Shown here: one piece after another, positions 26,653 to 36,316 of the stretch
How the letters are laid out: every line of letters begins with the position of its first letter
Numbering within the stretch: position 1 is the first letter of the stretch
Assembly: GCA_003242885.1 (NCBI GenBank)
Contig: QKMZ01000006.1
Span: 124,001-188,000 of the forward strand
Direction of reading: 5' to 3'
Length of the DNA stretch: 64,000 nt
Source of the DNA: Candidatus Melainabacteria bacterium
GTDB lineage: Bacteria; Cyanobacteriota; Vampirovibrionia; Obscuribacterales; Obscuribacteraceae
The notes under the pieces: model-generated
The model's database searches: none
What the model was told of the DNA's origin: nothing
The model's input: the letters and a program-made list of their open reading frames with translations, nothing else
Translations under genes and position numbers: made by a program

Positions 26653-28572
26653 ATGACTCAGGCTACCGATCATCAGCATATTGAATCAGTAATGAAACAA
26701 AATCAGGAAAGAATTCTGAGTCTGCCTGGAATTAATGGACTTCATATTGGAAGAAAAACGGTCGCCGGTGTCAAAACAGACGATATTGCAATCGTTGTAC
26801 ATGTCGACAAGAAAATTCCTGTTGCCCAGTTGGAGCCAGCTCATATCATTGAGCCGATCATAGACGGTGTAAAAACCGACATTATTGAAAATGGACGTGC
26901 TTCGCATTTTGTTGTTAAAGAAGCGGAAACAACGGGCGCAGATAAACCTGCTGCGAATGATGGAGCTGCTCCACCAACTTTGGACCCAAGATGGTTTAGA
27001 CCTGCTGTTGGTGGATGTCAAATTGCAACTAACAGTGCCACAGGAACCTTAGGTGGATTTGTTCGCAGTAATGGAGACGTGCATTTGCTAAGTTGCCGAC
27101 ATGTTATAGGCGATGCCGGAGCGCAGGTATACCAGCCTCAAATTGCCGCTCAATATCAAATTGCTACTGTCATTGCTTCTGATCCCACCCTTGATTGCGC
27201 AATTGCTGAAATAGCATCATCTGTTGACTGGACTAATTACATTCTTGAATTCGGACCGATTCAAGATAGCTTCGTTCTGTCTAGCGCTGAAGCTTCAGCA
27301 GGCACTTACCAGGTTCATAAGAGAGGCGCTGCCTCTGGTTCTACCTATGGCGAGGTGACCGGCTATGCGTACACGGGCTATCTACAGGATGGAACACTCG
27401 TAACTAACCTTTTCCTGGTAAATCCAATCTCCACGTACAACGTTTTTGCAACTTTCGGCGATTCCGGCTCTTTTGTCGTCAACGATCAATATGAAGTCAT
27501 TGGAATTTTGAACGGTGGTCTCAAGGATGGCACTACTCTGGTCGTTCCGATTAGTCCAATACTTACGTCTATGAACGCTCAGATTGTTGTGGATAACAAT
27601 CCACCTCTGTATCTGGTGCATCGGAGTGGTGATAACGACGAGGCTTGCTACGAATGCACTTTAGTAGGAGATACTTTTGGAGCAGATACTCGACAGGACA
27701 TAGGAACCTGTTGGCCTCCTACGCTCTGCATGTTCCAGGACCAAATTTATAATATGAGGCAAGAGCCTAATCAGTTTTGGGGTGGCGGCAAGTTAATGAG
27801 TTGCATACTTAAGCAGGGCGCCTGGGGGCAAGACACTTGGCTTGGTGCCGGAACCTGGATGGCTCCAAGTTGTGCTGTTTATCAAGGAAAGCTCTATTGC
27901 ATTCACCATGATGCCAATTATCAAAGCGAAAATGTATTTCTGATGACTTATGATGGAACGACTTGGAGCGCGGATACTCCGCTTCCTTTCGGCAGCTGTC
28001 TGGCACCGACACTTGTCGTGTGGAATGGACTTTTACACTGTTTTCATGCTGGTGGAAGTGATTACACGTTGTGGCATACTGCCTTCGACGGCACTAATTG
28101 GTCTCAAGATACTCAACTTGCACCCACCAATGATCCCACCAACTATTACAAAAGCAGTTTCACACCGTCAGTGGTGGCATACAAGGGTCTGCTCTATTGC
28201 TTTCTTATTGGAAGCAACTGGTACACAGACAATCTCCATTATTTCACCTACGATGGATCGACTTGGTCTGCAGCCACTGACACCGGAGCTAATACCACCC
28301 TTGGACCTTCCGCAATCGTCCAAGATGGAGTTTTGCATATATTTCACGAAGGCAACGATGGCAACAGCCAGCTCTTTCATTTGACGTTCGACGGCGCTAA
28401 CTGGTCAACAGACACAGGCCTCAGTATAGGAACGCTCGGAGCACCGGGTTTGGCTTTTTTGCCCACGTTCGAGACTTCCGATAGCAAGCTGATTGCGTCG
28501 GTCCAGGCAAATAATCGAAAAACTTCCTCGCAAGATGTTCGTACCTGGCAAGGAAGACCGATCAAAAGGTAA
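26653..28572 (+). CDS. Trypsin-like protease (Nal1-like N-terminus) fused to a beta-propeller
   Basis: 639 aa without a signal peptide. Residues about 20-85 match the domain that often precedes such proteases (GINGLHIGRKTVAG, DGVKTDIIENG). Residues 110-320 are a chymotrypsin-fold protease with His150 (SCRHVIG), an Asp near 181 (LDCAIAEI) and Ser near 271 (FGDSGSF). Residues 330-620 repeat blades of the type TYDGTTWSADT followed by CLAPTLVVWNGLLHCFH, resembling fucose-lectin/sialidase-like propellers. GGGGG lies 7 nt before ATG. A role in glycan-guided proteolysis is inferred, but how it would leave the cell is unclear. Confidence 0.8.
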   Translation: MTQATDHQHIESVMKQNQERILSLPGINGLHIGRKTVAGVKTDDIAIVVHVDKKIPVAQLEPAHIIEPIIDGVKTDIIENGRASHFVVKEAETTGADKPAANDGAAPPTLDPRWFRPAVGGCQIATNSATGTLGGFVRSNGDVHLLSCRHVIGDAGAQVYQPQIAAQYQIATVIASDPTLDCAIAEIASSVDWTNYILEFGPIQDSFVLSSAEASAGTYQVHKRGAASGSTYGEVTGYAYTGYLQDGTLVTNLFLVNPISTYNVFATFGDSGSFVVNDQYEVIGILNGGLKDGTTLVVPISPILTSMNAQIVVDNNPPLYLVHRSGDNDEACYECTLVGDTFGADTRQDIGTCWPPTLCMFQDQIYNMRQEPNQFWGGGKLMSCILKQGAWGQDTWLGAGTWMAPSCAVYQGKLYCIHHDANYQSENVFLMTYDGTTWSADTPLPFGSCLAPTLVVWNGLLHCFHAGGSDYTLWHTAFDGTNWSQDTQLAPTNDPTNYYKSSFTPSVVAYKGLLYCFLIGSNWYTDNLHYFTYDGSTWSAATDTGANTTLGPSAIVQDGVLHIFHEGNDGNSQLFHLTFDGANWSTDTGLSIGTLGAPGLAFLPTFETSDSKLIASVQANNRKTSSQDVRTWQGRPIKR

Positions 28573-28698
28573 ACATCTGCAGAGTTTCAGTTGCTAGGTA
28601 ATTGGCCAGTAGAGCGCAAGAACTCGTCTACCGGGTACCAGTATCCTTGGTGAACGCGCTGGTATTTCACAGGGGCAGTTAAAGTTCAATAACCTGGT

Positions 28699-29307
28699 CT
28701 ACAAATCTGTTCCGAACTTAGTCATAACGATTGAGAACAGGGAGAGACCAAGTTCCATCAAGACTACAATTACGACCCCAGGAAGCATCAGTTTTTCGTA
28801 ACTGGGCTTCTCTCGTTTTTCTAGCTTTGTTGCAATGAAATTTCGGAAAGTCGCGTATTGAGATTCTGAAAGACATCTTTGTGGAATTACATAGAACTGA
28901 TGTTGGCTGGTGAACAGGCAAATAGCTGAGCCGACATCTGCCCATTTTACGAACTGAGACCAGTCGGATTCAAAACTAAAGTGTGAACCTCGCAGCTTGA
29001 AGCCGGATTCCGAAAGAGAGTACATTTGCTCACCGCTGTACATAGGCGTGTTTAATAGCTTCTGAATGTGTTTCTTCAATGTGAGGTGGCGCCAAATTAC
29101 ACACATGGCCCCAAAGCCACCGAGAAGTAGGCAGGGAGTGCTGAAGAAATTTCCTGGAACCAAAGCCAAAAAAGTTGAAGGAATTGTCATCCATGCAATT
29201 GGACGCCAGAATTTCAGCAGACCGCTGAATTCAATAAGAGGGGGCTGTAAATCCTCTTCCTGAAGCTGAGCGTTGTAGGTGATTTCCGGATCAAGTGTAT
29301 TCATCAA
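28699..29307 (-). CDS. YcxB-like membrane protein, copy 1
   Basis: 202 aa. Two central membrane helices (residues about 35-75, WMTIPSTFLALVPGNFFSTP and LLLGGFGAMCVIW) precede a YcxB-type domain: YSLSESGFKLRG, SDWSQFVKW, ICLFTSQHQFYVIPQRCL. A C-terminal helix (VVIVVLMELGLSLFSIVM) closes the chain. It is a paralogue of the next gene upstream (29315-29968), 7 nt away. The function of this family is unknown. Confidence 0.75.
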   Translation of the reverse strand: MMNTLDPEITYNAQLQEEDLQPPLIEFSGLLKFWRPIAWMTIPSTFLALVPGNFFSTPCLLLGGFGAMCVIWRHLTLKKHIQKLLNTPMYSGEQMYSLSESGFKLRGSHFSFESDWSQFVKWADVGSAICLFTSQHQFYVIPQRCLSESQYATFRNFIATKLEKREKPSYEKLMLPGVVIVVLMELGLSLFSIVMTKFGTDL

Positions 29308-29314
29308 GCCGTCC

Positions 29315-29968
29315 TCAGTTTAAAAAAGAGGAAGGCACCCGTATTACGGATGGCATGCTTCTGGTTCCGAATTTTGTCAACATCACCGTTAAGGTACTAA
29401 TACCGGCGGTGTAAACTGCAATCGCGATAAACAGTGCTAAGAAAAATCCTCCAGCTCTTTCCACCAGCTTTGCTCCCGTCGTCGCTTTCAGGTGTTCTCT
29501 CAGAGAAGCAAGATCGTTGGGATCGGAAAAACAACGATGTGGTAAGAGGTAAAACTGAGTTGGGCTTGTGAAGATGCAAATCGCTGTTTTTGATTCGCCC
29601 CATTTGACGAACTGTGACCATGTTGCGGCGATAGAGAAGTATTCACCATGTATTTTGAATTCAGAATCAGAGAGGCTGTGAGTATGCTCCTGTAAATACA
29701 TTGGCGTTTTGAGCAAACTTCTTATATGCAGTCTTATATAGACGAACCGCCAAAATAAAAAGACTAAACCGCAGCATCCAATGGCAATACAATGATCTTT
29801 GTTCGGATTGCCAGGTACAAAGGCAAGTGGTAGAACCGCCATGCAAAAAGCTGCCATCGTAAGACAGTGCCTCATGGCACTAAGCGCAACAAAGGGTTCT
29901 AAGCAATCCTGTTCGCTTATTTTCACTTTGTACTGAATGTCTTTACTGAGTGTCATCCGGGGTTGCAC
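29315..29968 (-). CDS. YcxB-like membrane protein, copy 2
   Basis: 217 aa. It has the same plan as its neighbour: two helices near residues 35-75 (MAAFCMAVLPLAFVPGNP, CIAIGCCGLVFLFWRF), the YcxB-type segment (HSLSDSEFKIHG, TWSQFVKWGE, ICIFTSPTQFYLLPHRCF) and a C-terminal helix with FLALFIAIAVYTAGI. The paired WSQFVKW and F-TS-QFY motifs show tandem duplication. The start is GTG 29968 or ATG 29956; neither has a good ribosome site. Confidence 0.75.
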   Translation of the reverse strand: MQPRMTLSKDIQYKVKISEQDCLEPFVALSAMRHCLTMAAFCMAVLPLAFVPGNPNKDHCIAIGCCGLVFLFWRFVYIRLHIRSLLKTPMYLQEHTHSLSDSEFKIHGEYFSIAATWSQFVKWGESKTAICIFTSPTQFYLLPHRCFSDPNDLASLREHLKATTGAKLVERAGGFFLALFIAIAVYTAGISTLTVMLTKFGTRSMPSVIRVPSSFLN

Positions 29969-30026
29969 TAATTCCGACCAGTTGAACTTAAAACTGAGGT
30001 TCTAGTATTAATCTTCTTTGATAAGT

Positions 30027-30860
30027 TCATAGCACCGCTCGATAGCACCCTGATGCGATCTCCTTGCATCTGTGATCGTCCGCCTCATCATCCATAGAAG
30101 GCATGGTGACATCTTTCGATTCTTCAATTTCTTTTCCGTCAACCACTTTCGTCGTGATCAAAAATTGGGTCCAGCATCTATAGTTTGTGTCCTTCGGAGC
30201 ATCGGAAATTCGGTTGTATCCTCCACTATTGTCCATTCGAGAACCACAATCTTTGCAGAGGTAAACAATCATTCGCGGCTGTTTAAAACCTGGCGGCTGC
30301 TCCCCGAGAGGTTTCGATTGAATCACACCCGCAATCCAATCCGTGTGCAGTAAAACCACATGAGTGTCATCGATCTGCTGGAAAAAGATGTGGATATTGC
30401 GGATTGCATCCATGATTCCTTCCTGTGGCGTGCCCCACATGTACTCTTCTAGCCATTCATTGAGTTCGTTCTGGTCAAAATTGTTCGGATCTAACTTCTC
30501 CAGATACTTGTTTTTGTATTCAGTGTTGTACACAAGAAATGCAAATTCGTCATCACCGGTTTCAATTAGTGGAGCCTTTGTCAGATCGATATCTTTTTCG
30601 CGCAAATAGAGAAGGGCACGGTCCATCATTTCGCCATTCCAATTGAGATCGAACTCGTTGTCATCGCCGTTGTCGTGAATATAGTCCCAGAAAGGTTCAT
30701 ACGGGGCTGTGGCTGCCTTTACATCTTCCGGGGCGACAGAGCAGAGCATAACGTGCGCACCTTCAGGAACAGGGGCTCGACGTGGCAATTGCCTAGCTAT
30801 CTTGTTTAACTCTTTGATCTGCTCTGTCGTAAAAACGTACATTGAGGCTATGGATGACAT
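30027..30860 (-). CDS. Unknown protein with C-terminal Cys-rich ribbon
   Basis: 277 aa. The first two thirds are acidic and resemble no family I know. The C-terminal ~75 residues hold a zinc-ribbon-like pattern: VYLCKDCGSRM, then CWTQFLITT, VDGKEIEE, and a final HRCKEIASGC. The same pattern makes up most of the 81-aa neighbour (30887-31132). AGGAGG lies upstream of ATG 30860. Zinc binding is inferred from the Cys pairs. Confidence 0.65.
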   Translation of the reverse strand: MSSIASMYVFTTEQIKELNKIARQLPRRAPVPEGAHVMLCSVAPEDVKAATAPYEPFWDYIHDNGDDNEFDLNWNGEMMDRALLYLREKDIDLTKAPLIETGDDEFAFLVYNTEYKNKYLEKLDPNNFDQNELNEWLEEYMWGTPQEGIMDAIRNIHIFFQQIDDTHVVLLHTDWIAGVIQSKPLGEQPPGFKQPRMIVYLCKDCGSRMDNSGGYNRISDAPKDTNYRCWTQFLITTKVVDGKEIEESKDVTMPSMDDEADDHRCKEIASGCYRAVL

Positions 30861-30886
30861 CTTTTGACGACCCTCCTGGGACTAGG

Positions 30887-31132
30887 CTAAAGGTGCTTTT
30901 TGAAAAAGCAGCAGGTAGCTATTTCATTACATTGTCCGTTTGATTCGGGAATTGTCTCCCTCACAGTTTCGACTCCATCGATGAGGAAAGTCTCCAATCT
31001 TGTTCCGCATGATGGAACAGGATCTGGTATTTCATCCGACATTCTTTTGCCCAAAGCGGCGTCTTCCCATCGTTTGCCACAGCGTTCACAAAGATAGGTT
31101 ACTGCGGTAAAAGCTAAAGGCCTTTTTGACAT
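30887..31132 (-). CDS. Stand-alone Cys-rich ribbon protein
   Basis: 81 aa. It aligns to the C-terminal ribbon of the next gene: TYLCERCGKRW, then SCGTRLETFLIDGVETV and CNEIATCCF. The matching spacing of CxxC, C-T-F-I, VDG and CxEIAxxC shows that the two share a domain. It lies 26 nt upstream of its larger paralogue, so the two are probably co-transcribed. No ribosome site stands out. Confidence 0.65.
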   Translation of the reverse strand: MSKRPLAFTAVTYLCERCGKRWEDAALGKRMSDEIPDPVPSCGTRLETFLIDGVETVRETIPESNGQCNEIATCCFFKKHL

Positions 31133-31205
31133 TCGTAAATGGTACCAGAAACAAAATTAGGAAAATAAACGCTGAGCTGAGGTGTATACACATGTTGCTT
31201 CCGTC

Positions 31206-32819
31206 TTACTTCCACACATTCCGAGCGGCGTCTTCGTCGTCGCGGTCAAGTGCGAGTTCCATAAAGGCAATTCGCGCTTCGACATCGTCAGGGAATTCTT
31301 TGAAAATTTCTTTGAAGCCTCGCTTGACTCTGTCCCACTTAAATTCTCCGTCGCGGTGATATGGCTCGGCGCTTGAACCTTTGTAGAAGTAGTGCCAAGC
31401 AAAGCGAGCATAGAGTTTGTCTCCTTCGGCACCGCCCACGGTGTCGCAGCGTTTAGTGATGAAGGCTTTTTGCTCGCCTGGTTGCCCCAACCAATACGCT
31501 CCTAAAAATCGCGCTGCCCAGGAATCAGAACTGAAGTATGTGGGCCATTTTGCATTCGCTTGTTTCGCCAGCTGTAGCACCTGCGCTTTGTTATCTTCCA
31601 GGTTTGCTATACGAATGAGCGGTATGTAGGCATACGGAACTTTATTCTGGAGATCGGGTGTTGATGCGAATATCTTTTTCGCTTCTGCCATCAACTTTGG
31701 TTTTCTGGGATCATCACCTTCAAGGGCGGTATACCTATAGATGTGCAGATTTGCCAGTCCGGCGCGCGCGATCATCGAGTTGGGGAGCTTCTGCAAATAA
31801 GTGTTGAGGTCGAGTTTGAGCTGGTGATAAGGAATATCTTCGACTTGTTCTCCCTGGTCGAGCCCAAACATAAGATCGTCCAACAACCAAAATCCGTTCC
31901 AATAGTGGGTTTTCTTCGCGATGAAATCTTCGCCTAGTCTGTCCAGCTCTGCGAAGTTGCCCTTGTTCAAAAGCTTGCGTGATTTGAACACCAGCTTTAA
32001 GCTTTCGTTTTCTTTCCTAAATCTCAGTCCAGAAAGTAATTCATCCCAACCGCGTTGCCGGTCATCGTCGTTGCCCGATACCTCTCGGTTTTTGAAATAT
32101 GCGTCAACTGCCTCCTTGTATCGATGCTCCACCGCGCGTATGTGAGCGAGCATTGCGTAGCAAAACCAGTCAGTGCTGCGGGCTGAATCTTTTGTTTCTG
32201 CGGACTTAATACAACGGTCGATTAATTTGTCTGCCTCGGCATAGCGCCCGACGTCTGCGTAAATCATCGCGAGCCCAGACGCTTTGAATACGGTTTGCTC
32301 GTGGTCGGGTCCGAACGCCGCCTCTGCTACTTTTACCGACATCTCCTGATCTTTTACACCGTCGGGCTTCTTCGGATCTTGCTTCCAATGATAGTGGCGC
32401 TCGGTGGCGCGGTCTTGCCAGGCGTGCGTGAGCTGGTCGGCGACCGCGAAGTTGGTCGGCGGTTCTTTCTCCCCGAGCTTGATGGCTTTGTCGATTTGCT
32501 CGTCGGCTCGCGCGATTTCATCTTGCTGGTATAGCGACATGCCGTACACGCGGTACATGCGCATTAAAATGTCCGACGCGACGTTGGCCTTGATCGCATC
32601 ATTAAATACTTGCTCGACGCGGGTGCGACCGACATCGCTGTTGCTTTTCGCTATAATAAGCGCTTTGTTGAGTTCGCCGTTCCAGTAAAAGAGCACGGCG
32701 TAGTGCCCGAAGAGCATCCAGCCGACGACGCCGCCGGCGAGGATGAGACAGAGAAACGTAAACAGGACCAGCTTAAGCCAGGACTTTTTGGGCTTGGGTG
32801 CGGTGCTGCTGGTGGTCAC
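31206..32819 (-). CDS. Membrane-anchored TPR-like protein
   Basis: 537 aa beginning with GTG (GAGG 7 nt upstream). Residues about 14-37 form one membrane helix (WLKLVLFTFLCLILAGGVVGWMLF behind a Lys-rich start). The rest is helical repeats with TPR character (AFGPDHEQTVFKASGLAMIYADVGRYAEADKLID, ARAGLANLHIYRY, GDDVEARIAFMELAL). It is divergent from the kinase-TPR gene at 32909, so it may act in the same signalling or scaffold system (inference). Confidence 0.75.
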   Translation of the reverse strand: MTTSSTAPKPKKSWLKLVLFTFLCLILAGGVVGWMLFGHYAVLFYWNGELNKALIIAKSNSDVGRTRVEQVFNDAIKANVASDILMRMYRVYGMSLYQQDEIARADEQIDKAIKLGEKEPPTNFAVADQLTHAWQDRATERHYHWKQDPKKPDGVKDQEMSVKVAEAAFGPDHEQTVFKASGLAMIYADVGRYAEADKLIDRCIKSAETKDSARSTDWFCYAMLAHIRAVEHRYKEAVDAYFKNREVSGNDDDRQRGWDELLSGLRFRKENESLKLVFKSRKLLNKGNFAELDRLGEDFIAKKTHYWNGFWLLDDLMFGLDQGEQVEDIPYHQLKLDLNTYLQKLPNSMIARAGLANLHIYRYTALEGDDPRKPKLMAEAKKIFASTPDLQNKVPYAYIPLIRIANLEDNKAQVLQLAKQANAKWPTYFSSDSWAARFLGAYWLGQPGEQKAFITKRCDTVGGAEGDKLYARFAWHYFYKGSSAEPYHRDGEFKWDRVKRGFKEIFKEFPDDVEARIAFMELALDRDDEDAARNVWK

Positions 32820-32908
32820 GGGGTGTCCTCAAAGATTAGAGACGGTTTTAAGGTGCGAGTTTGTTCGAGCGGGCATATGAGTAAAGTACCCAGTTGAGTA
32901 CGGGGAAG

Positions 32909-35197
32909 ATGCACGAAAATCCTGAAAAAGTTACCGGCGACACCCCTAAGGACGAGGAAGCCTTGTCCGACAAGCGATTGCAGGTTGGCACGCTAATCGA
33001 CGGGCGATATGAAGTGCTTGCGCATATTGGCTCGGGAGGTATGGGTGAGGTCTATAAGGTACTAGACCGCGAGACGCAGAAGCTTTTCGCACTTAAGATG
33101 ATTTCGCCACAACTGGCGGAAAAGAAGATTTTGGCAAAACGCTTGGAGCACGAGGCGCACGCCGCGCGGACACTCGTACACGGCAATATCGTGTCAGTGT
33201 ACGACGTTGGTGCGGCGACGGACGGCGCGCCGTATTTAATCATGGACTATGTCGAGGGCGAGGGGCTCGACCTTTTGTTGAAGGCGGAAGCGTGTTTGTC
33301 GCAGAAGCGGGCGCTGCCGATTTTCATGCAGATTGCCGAGGCGCTGGTGCATGCGCAGCAGAAGTCTATCGTGCACCGCGACTTGAAGCCGAGCAATATA
33401 TTGATGACGAAAACGCCCGAGGGCAACGACATGGTGAAGATTGTCGATTTCGGCATCGCGAAGATTTCGGACCAGGACGGCGCCGACAAGACGAAGCTGA
33501 CGCAGACCGGCGAGCTGCTAGGGACGCCGCTGTACATGAGCCCGGAGCAGTGCACTGGCGATGAGATTGATGCGCGCTCTGACATTTATTCTTTCGGCTG
33601 CATTATGCATGAAGTGCTCAGCGGCAAGTCGCCGTTCGCCGCCGAGAATTCGGTGAAGGTGATTTTGAAGCATCTCAATGATGATGCGCCGCCGCTTCCG
33701 AATAATGTCGGCATTACTGCGGATATGAAGGAAGTGATTGCGCGTTGTTTGGAGAAACATCGGGACAATCGTTATAAAACGCCGGTTGATTTGCACATTG
33801 ATTTAGAACGTATTTCCGACGGGCGGCCGATTCGACCGCACGAGCGCAAGATCAAGACAAAATCGAAAGATACCGGCAAATCGCGAGTGCCTGCGCTCGT
33901 TGGTTTGATGGCGGGGCTTCTTGTTGTTGCGGTTGGTGGTACGTACGCGTTCTTCAGTTTGCAGCCGAAGCCGAAGGCGTCGACGGCTGGTTCTTTCCAG
34001 CGTGCAGAGAAGTATCTGGATAAAACGCTTACGCAGTGGTCGAACGAGATTGAGAAAAATCCGGATGACCCGTCGTTGTATCTGCATCGCGGCGAATTGC
34101 ACGCCATGCGCGATGAGCGGACAAATGCGATTGATGATTTTACTGAAGCGCTGAAGTTGAAGCCGAATTTTTTGCAAGCTTATGCGAGTAGGTGCTTTGA
34201 GTACATGATTCTTGCGCAGTACGATAAGGCGCTTGTTGATGCGAATAGGTTGATTGCCTTGGCGCCCGATTCGGCGGAAGGTTATGCGAAGCGAGGCATG
34301 GTGTATGAGTCGTCTGAGATGTTCGGCGAGGCGGTGGCTGACTATCAGCGCGCGATTGCGCTTGACCCGAATAATGGCTACTACTATTACGGCGCATCGA
34401 TGAATTTGCTTCGCCTGGCTAAGTATGACCAGGTCGAGAAATATTTAAAGAGGGCGATTGAGCTTGGAGATGAGAATGGCACTTATAGCGCGAATCTCGG
34501 CACCTGCTATACCTTTCAGCAAAAGTACGATGACGCTTACAAGTACTTGAGTTTCGACCCGGCTAATCCGAAGGTACGCGGAGTGGAGTGGGGTCAGGCA
34601 TCGTACTACTATGTTTGCGTCGGAAAGATGGATCAAGCAATGGATGCGATGGCGCAATTGAAGGCGCGCGAAACTTTCCCGGCGCGATCGCATCGTGTTG
34701 CCGGCGAGATTTTTCGGTGCGCGGGACAGCTTGAGAAGGCGCTGCAGGAGCTGAGCTCGTCGACGAGTCTCGAGGAGTATCCGCCGGGCTACCGCGAGAA
34801 GGCGGTCGTGGCTTTTACGATGGGGCAAACGCGCTCGGCGCTCACTGACTTGAAGAAGTCGATTTCGTTGAATGGGAAGAGTTCGACTACGCTGACTTGG
34901 TTGGCGCGAGTGGAGAATAAGCTCGGGTCTAAGAAGGAAGCGGAGCAACATCTGGCTCAAGCGTTTTCGCAGAAGATGGTGGCACCCATTAGCTATGTGA
35001 ATAGAGCGGCGGTGCGGTTGGAAAATGGTGATGCGAAAGCAGCGCTTGCCGACGCTGATACTGCCGTGAAGCAGGACCGATGGCTAAAGGAGGGCTATGA
35101 GGTCCGGAGCGAAATACGGAAGAAACTGGGCGATGCGGCGGGGGCAGAGAAGGATGCGGAAGAGGCGAAGAAGCTGATTAGTCATATGGATCTTTAA
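32909..35197 (+). CDS. Ser/Thr protein kinase with membrane helix and TPR domain
   Basis: 762 aa. Residues about 30-300 form a Hanks-type kinase: GSGGMGEVYKV, the ATP-binding Lys in FALKMI, HRDLKPSN, DFGIAK and GTPLYMSPEQ, all catalytic residues intact. One membrane helix (ALVGLMAGLLVVAVGGTYAFF) lies near residues 325-348. TPRs then run to the end (YADVGR-like units such as YLHRGELHAMRDERTNAIDDFTEAL). It probably relays a signal sensed by the TPR part. ATG 32909 is used; a TTG at 32894 is in frame. Kinase-TPR fusions are common in Cyanobacteria-related lineages. Confidence 0.9.
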   Translation: MHENPEKVTGDTPKDEEALSDKRLQVGTLIDGRYEVLAHIGSGGMGEVYKVLDRETQKLFALKMISPQLAEKKILAKRLEHEAHAARTLVHGNIVSVYDVGAATDGAPYLIMDYVEGEGLDLLLKAEACLSQKRALPIFMQIAEALVHAQQKSIVHRDLKPSNILMTKTPEGNDMVKIVDFGIAKISDQDGADKTKLTQTGELLGTPLYMSPEQCTGDEIDARSDIYSFGCIMHEVLSGKSPFAAENSVKVILKHLNDDAPPLPNNVGITADMKEVIARCLEKHRDNRYKTPVDLHIDLERISDGRPIRPHERKIKTKSKDTGKSRVPALVGLMAGLLVVAVGGTYAFFSLQPKPKASTAGSFQRAEKYLDKTLTQWSNEIEKNPDDPSLYLHRGELHAMRDERTNAIDDFTEALKLKPNFLQAYASRCFEYMILAQYDKALVDANRLIALAPDSAEGYAKRGMVYESSEMFGEAVADYQRAIALDPNNGYYYYGASMNLLRLAKYDQVEKYLKRAIELGDENGTYSANLGTCYTFQQKYDDAYKYLSFDPANPKVRGVEWGQASYYYVCVGKMDQAMDAMAQLKARETFPARSHRVAGEIFRCAGQLEKALQELSSSTSLEEYPPGYREKAVVAFTMGQTRSALTDLKKSISLNGKSSTTLTWLARVENKLGSKKEAEQHLAQAFSQKMVAPISYVNRAAVRLENGDAKAALADADTAVKQDRWLKEGYEVRSEIRKKLGDAAGAEKDAEEAKKLISHMDL

Positions 35198-35264
35198 AAC
35201 TTTTGACTGCTTGAAGAAGTAACTGCGGTCACTTTGCTTATGTCGGAAAATTGAGGATGACTAA

Positions 35265-36152
35265 TTGGAATCTACGCCTTCTTCAATCTATAAGATCTTT
35301 CAAAAATCTGTTGCATTTGTTCTCGATGAGTCTGGAAAACCATGTGGAACAGCATTTCTCATTTCAATTAAGGATGCTCCGCCAGGCAAACTACATTGGG
35401 AATTTCTGATTACAAATAAGCATGTAGTGCAGAATATCGACACTGAACCAGATGGTACTGTCAATGCTGCGACCTGGATGAAGCGAATTCGTTTACGATT
35501 GAATTCGATGGTAGAAGGATTTGAACACTATGACATTGAAGTGGCGAAGGTCAAACGACCTTTTATTGTGCATGAGGATCCAAGAGTAGATCTAGCTGTA
35601 ATTAACATAGAAGAGCCGTTGCCGGTTTGCGATCTAGTGGCGATGGATATTGGCGTTGTGTTCGGAAACACGCGTCCTGGAGCACCGTTATCTGAAGAGG
35701 GAACGGATGTTGTTAATTGTGCATTGTTAGATGGGTACTCCGGATTGAAGAAAAATTTTCCTATCTGTAAGTTTGGAAAGATTGCACTGGTGACTGATGA
35801 ATTCTGGTGCGAAACAAAACGAGGCTTTGGTAAGGAAGCTGCTTGGATTGTGGATTTGGGAAGTGAGGAAGGTTCAAGCGGTTCTCCTGTTTTTGCGACT
35901 CCTTTTCAGATAAAAGTTGATCAAGCTGGACGAGTGTTCCAGCATACTGGGGGGTTCTGCCTTGTTGGAGTCGTCAAAGCAGTTTCTGACTCCATGACTG
36001 ACTATCAGAAGAAAATGCGTGCATTGACTTTAGTTGAACCAGTTAAACATCTTCAGGATATCTTTTCCAAGATAATGATTGACCTTGCGAATCAAGGGTT
36101 TAATCCTCAATCAGTTCAGTCAGACTCCTTGTATATCCCAAACGAAAAGTGA
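35265..36152 (+). CDS. Trypsin-like serine protease
   Basis: 295 aa with a chymotrypsin fold: FLITNKHVV (catalytic His), PRVDLAVINI (Asp) and EGSSGSPVF (Ser). There is no signal peptide, so it acts in the cytoplasm or leaves by another route. GAGG lies 8 nt before the TTG start at 35265. It does not pair with the other protease (26653) beyond fold. The substrate is unknown; a defence or stress role is possible but not shown. Confidence 0.8.
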   Translation: MESTPSSIYKIFQKSVAFVLDESGKPCGTAFLISIKDAPPGKLHWEFLITNKHVVQNIDTEPDGTVNAATWMKRIRLRLNSMVEGFEHYDIEVAKVKRPFIVHEDPRVDLAVINIEEPLPVCDLVAMDIGVVFGNTRPGAPLSEEGTDVVNCALLDGYSGLKKNFPICKFGKIALVTDEFWCETKRGFGKEAAWIVDLGSEEGSSGSPVFATPFQIKVDQAGRVFQHTGGFCLVGVVKAVSDSMTDYQKKMRALTLVEPVKHLQDIFSKIMIDLANQGFNPQSVQSDSLYIPNEK

Positions 36153-36205
36153 GCTATCGTACTTGCCATTTTTGCGTTAGAACTGTAGGTGCCTATTGGC
36201 GGCAA

Positions 36206-36231
36206 GATTGAATTTGCCCCCAAATTCAATC
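36206..36231. terminator. 11-bp perfect hairpin between convergent genes
   Basis: Arms 36206-36216 and 36221-36231 pair perfectly around CCCC in the gap between convergent genes ending at 36152 (plus) and 36317 (minus). No T-run follows on either strand, so it may be a weak bidirectional terminator or an mRNA 3' stabiliser. Confidence 0.45.
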
Positions 36232-36316
36232 CAAAGACAATGATCGTCTGGGCTCATTCAACTTGACCGTGATCGCTTTTGGTACATGTATTGTACGAAT
36301 CGTATGTGCTTTGAGC

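Noticed and set aside
36206..36231. Hairpin as part of a mobile element
   Set aside because: A single 11-bp stem between convergent genes is more simply a weak terminator.
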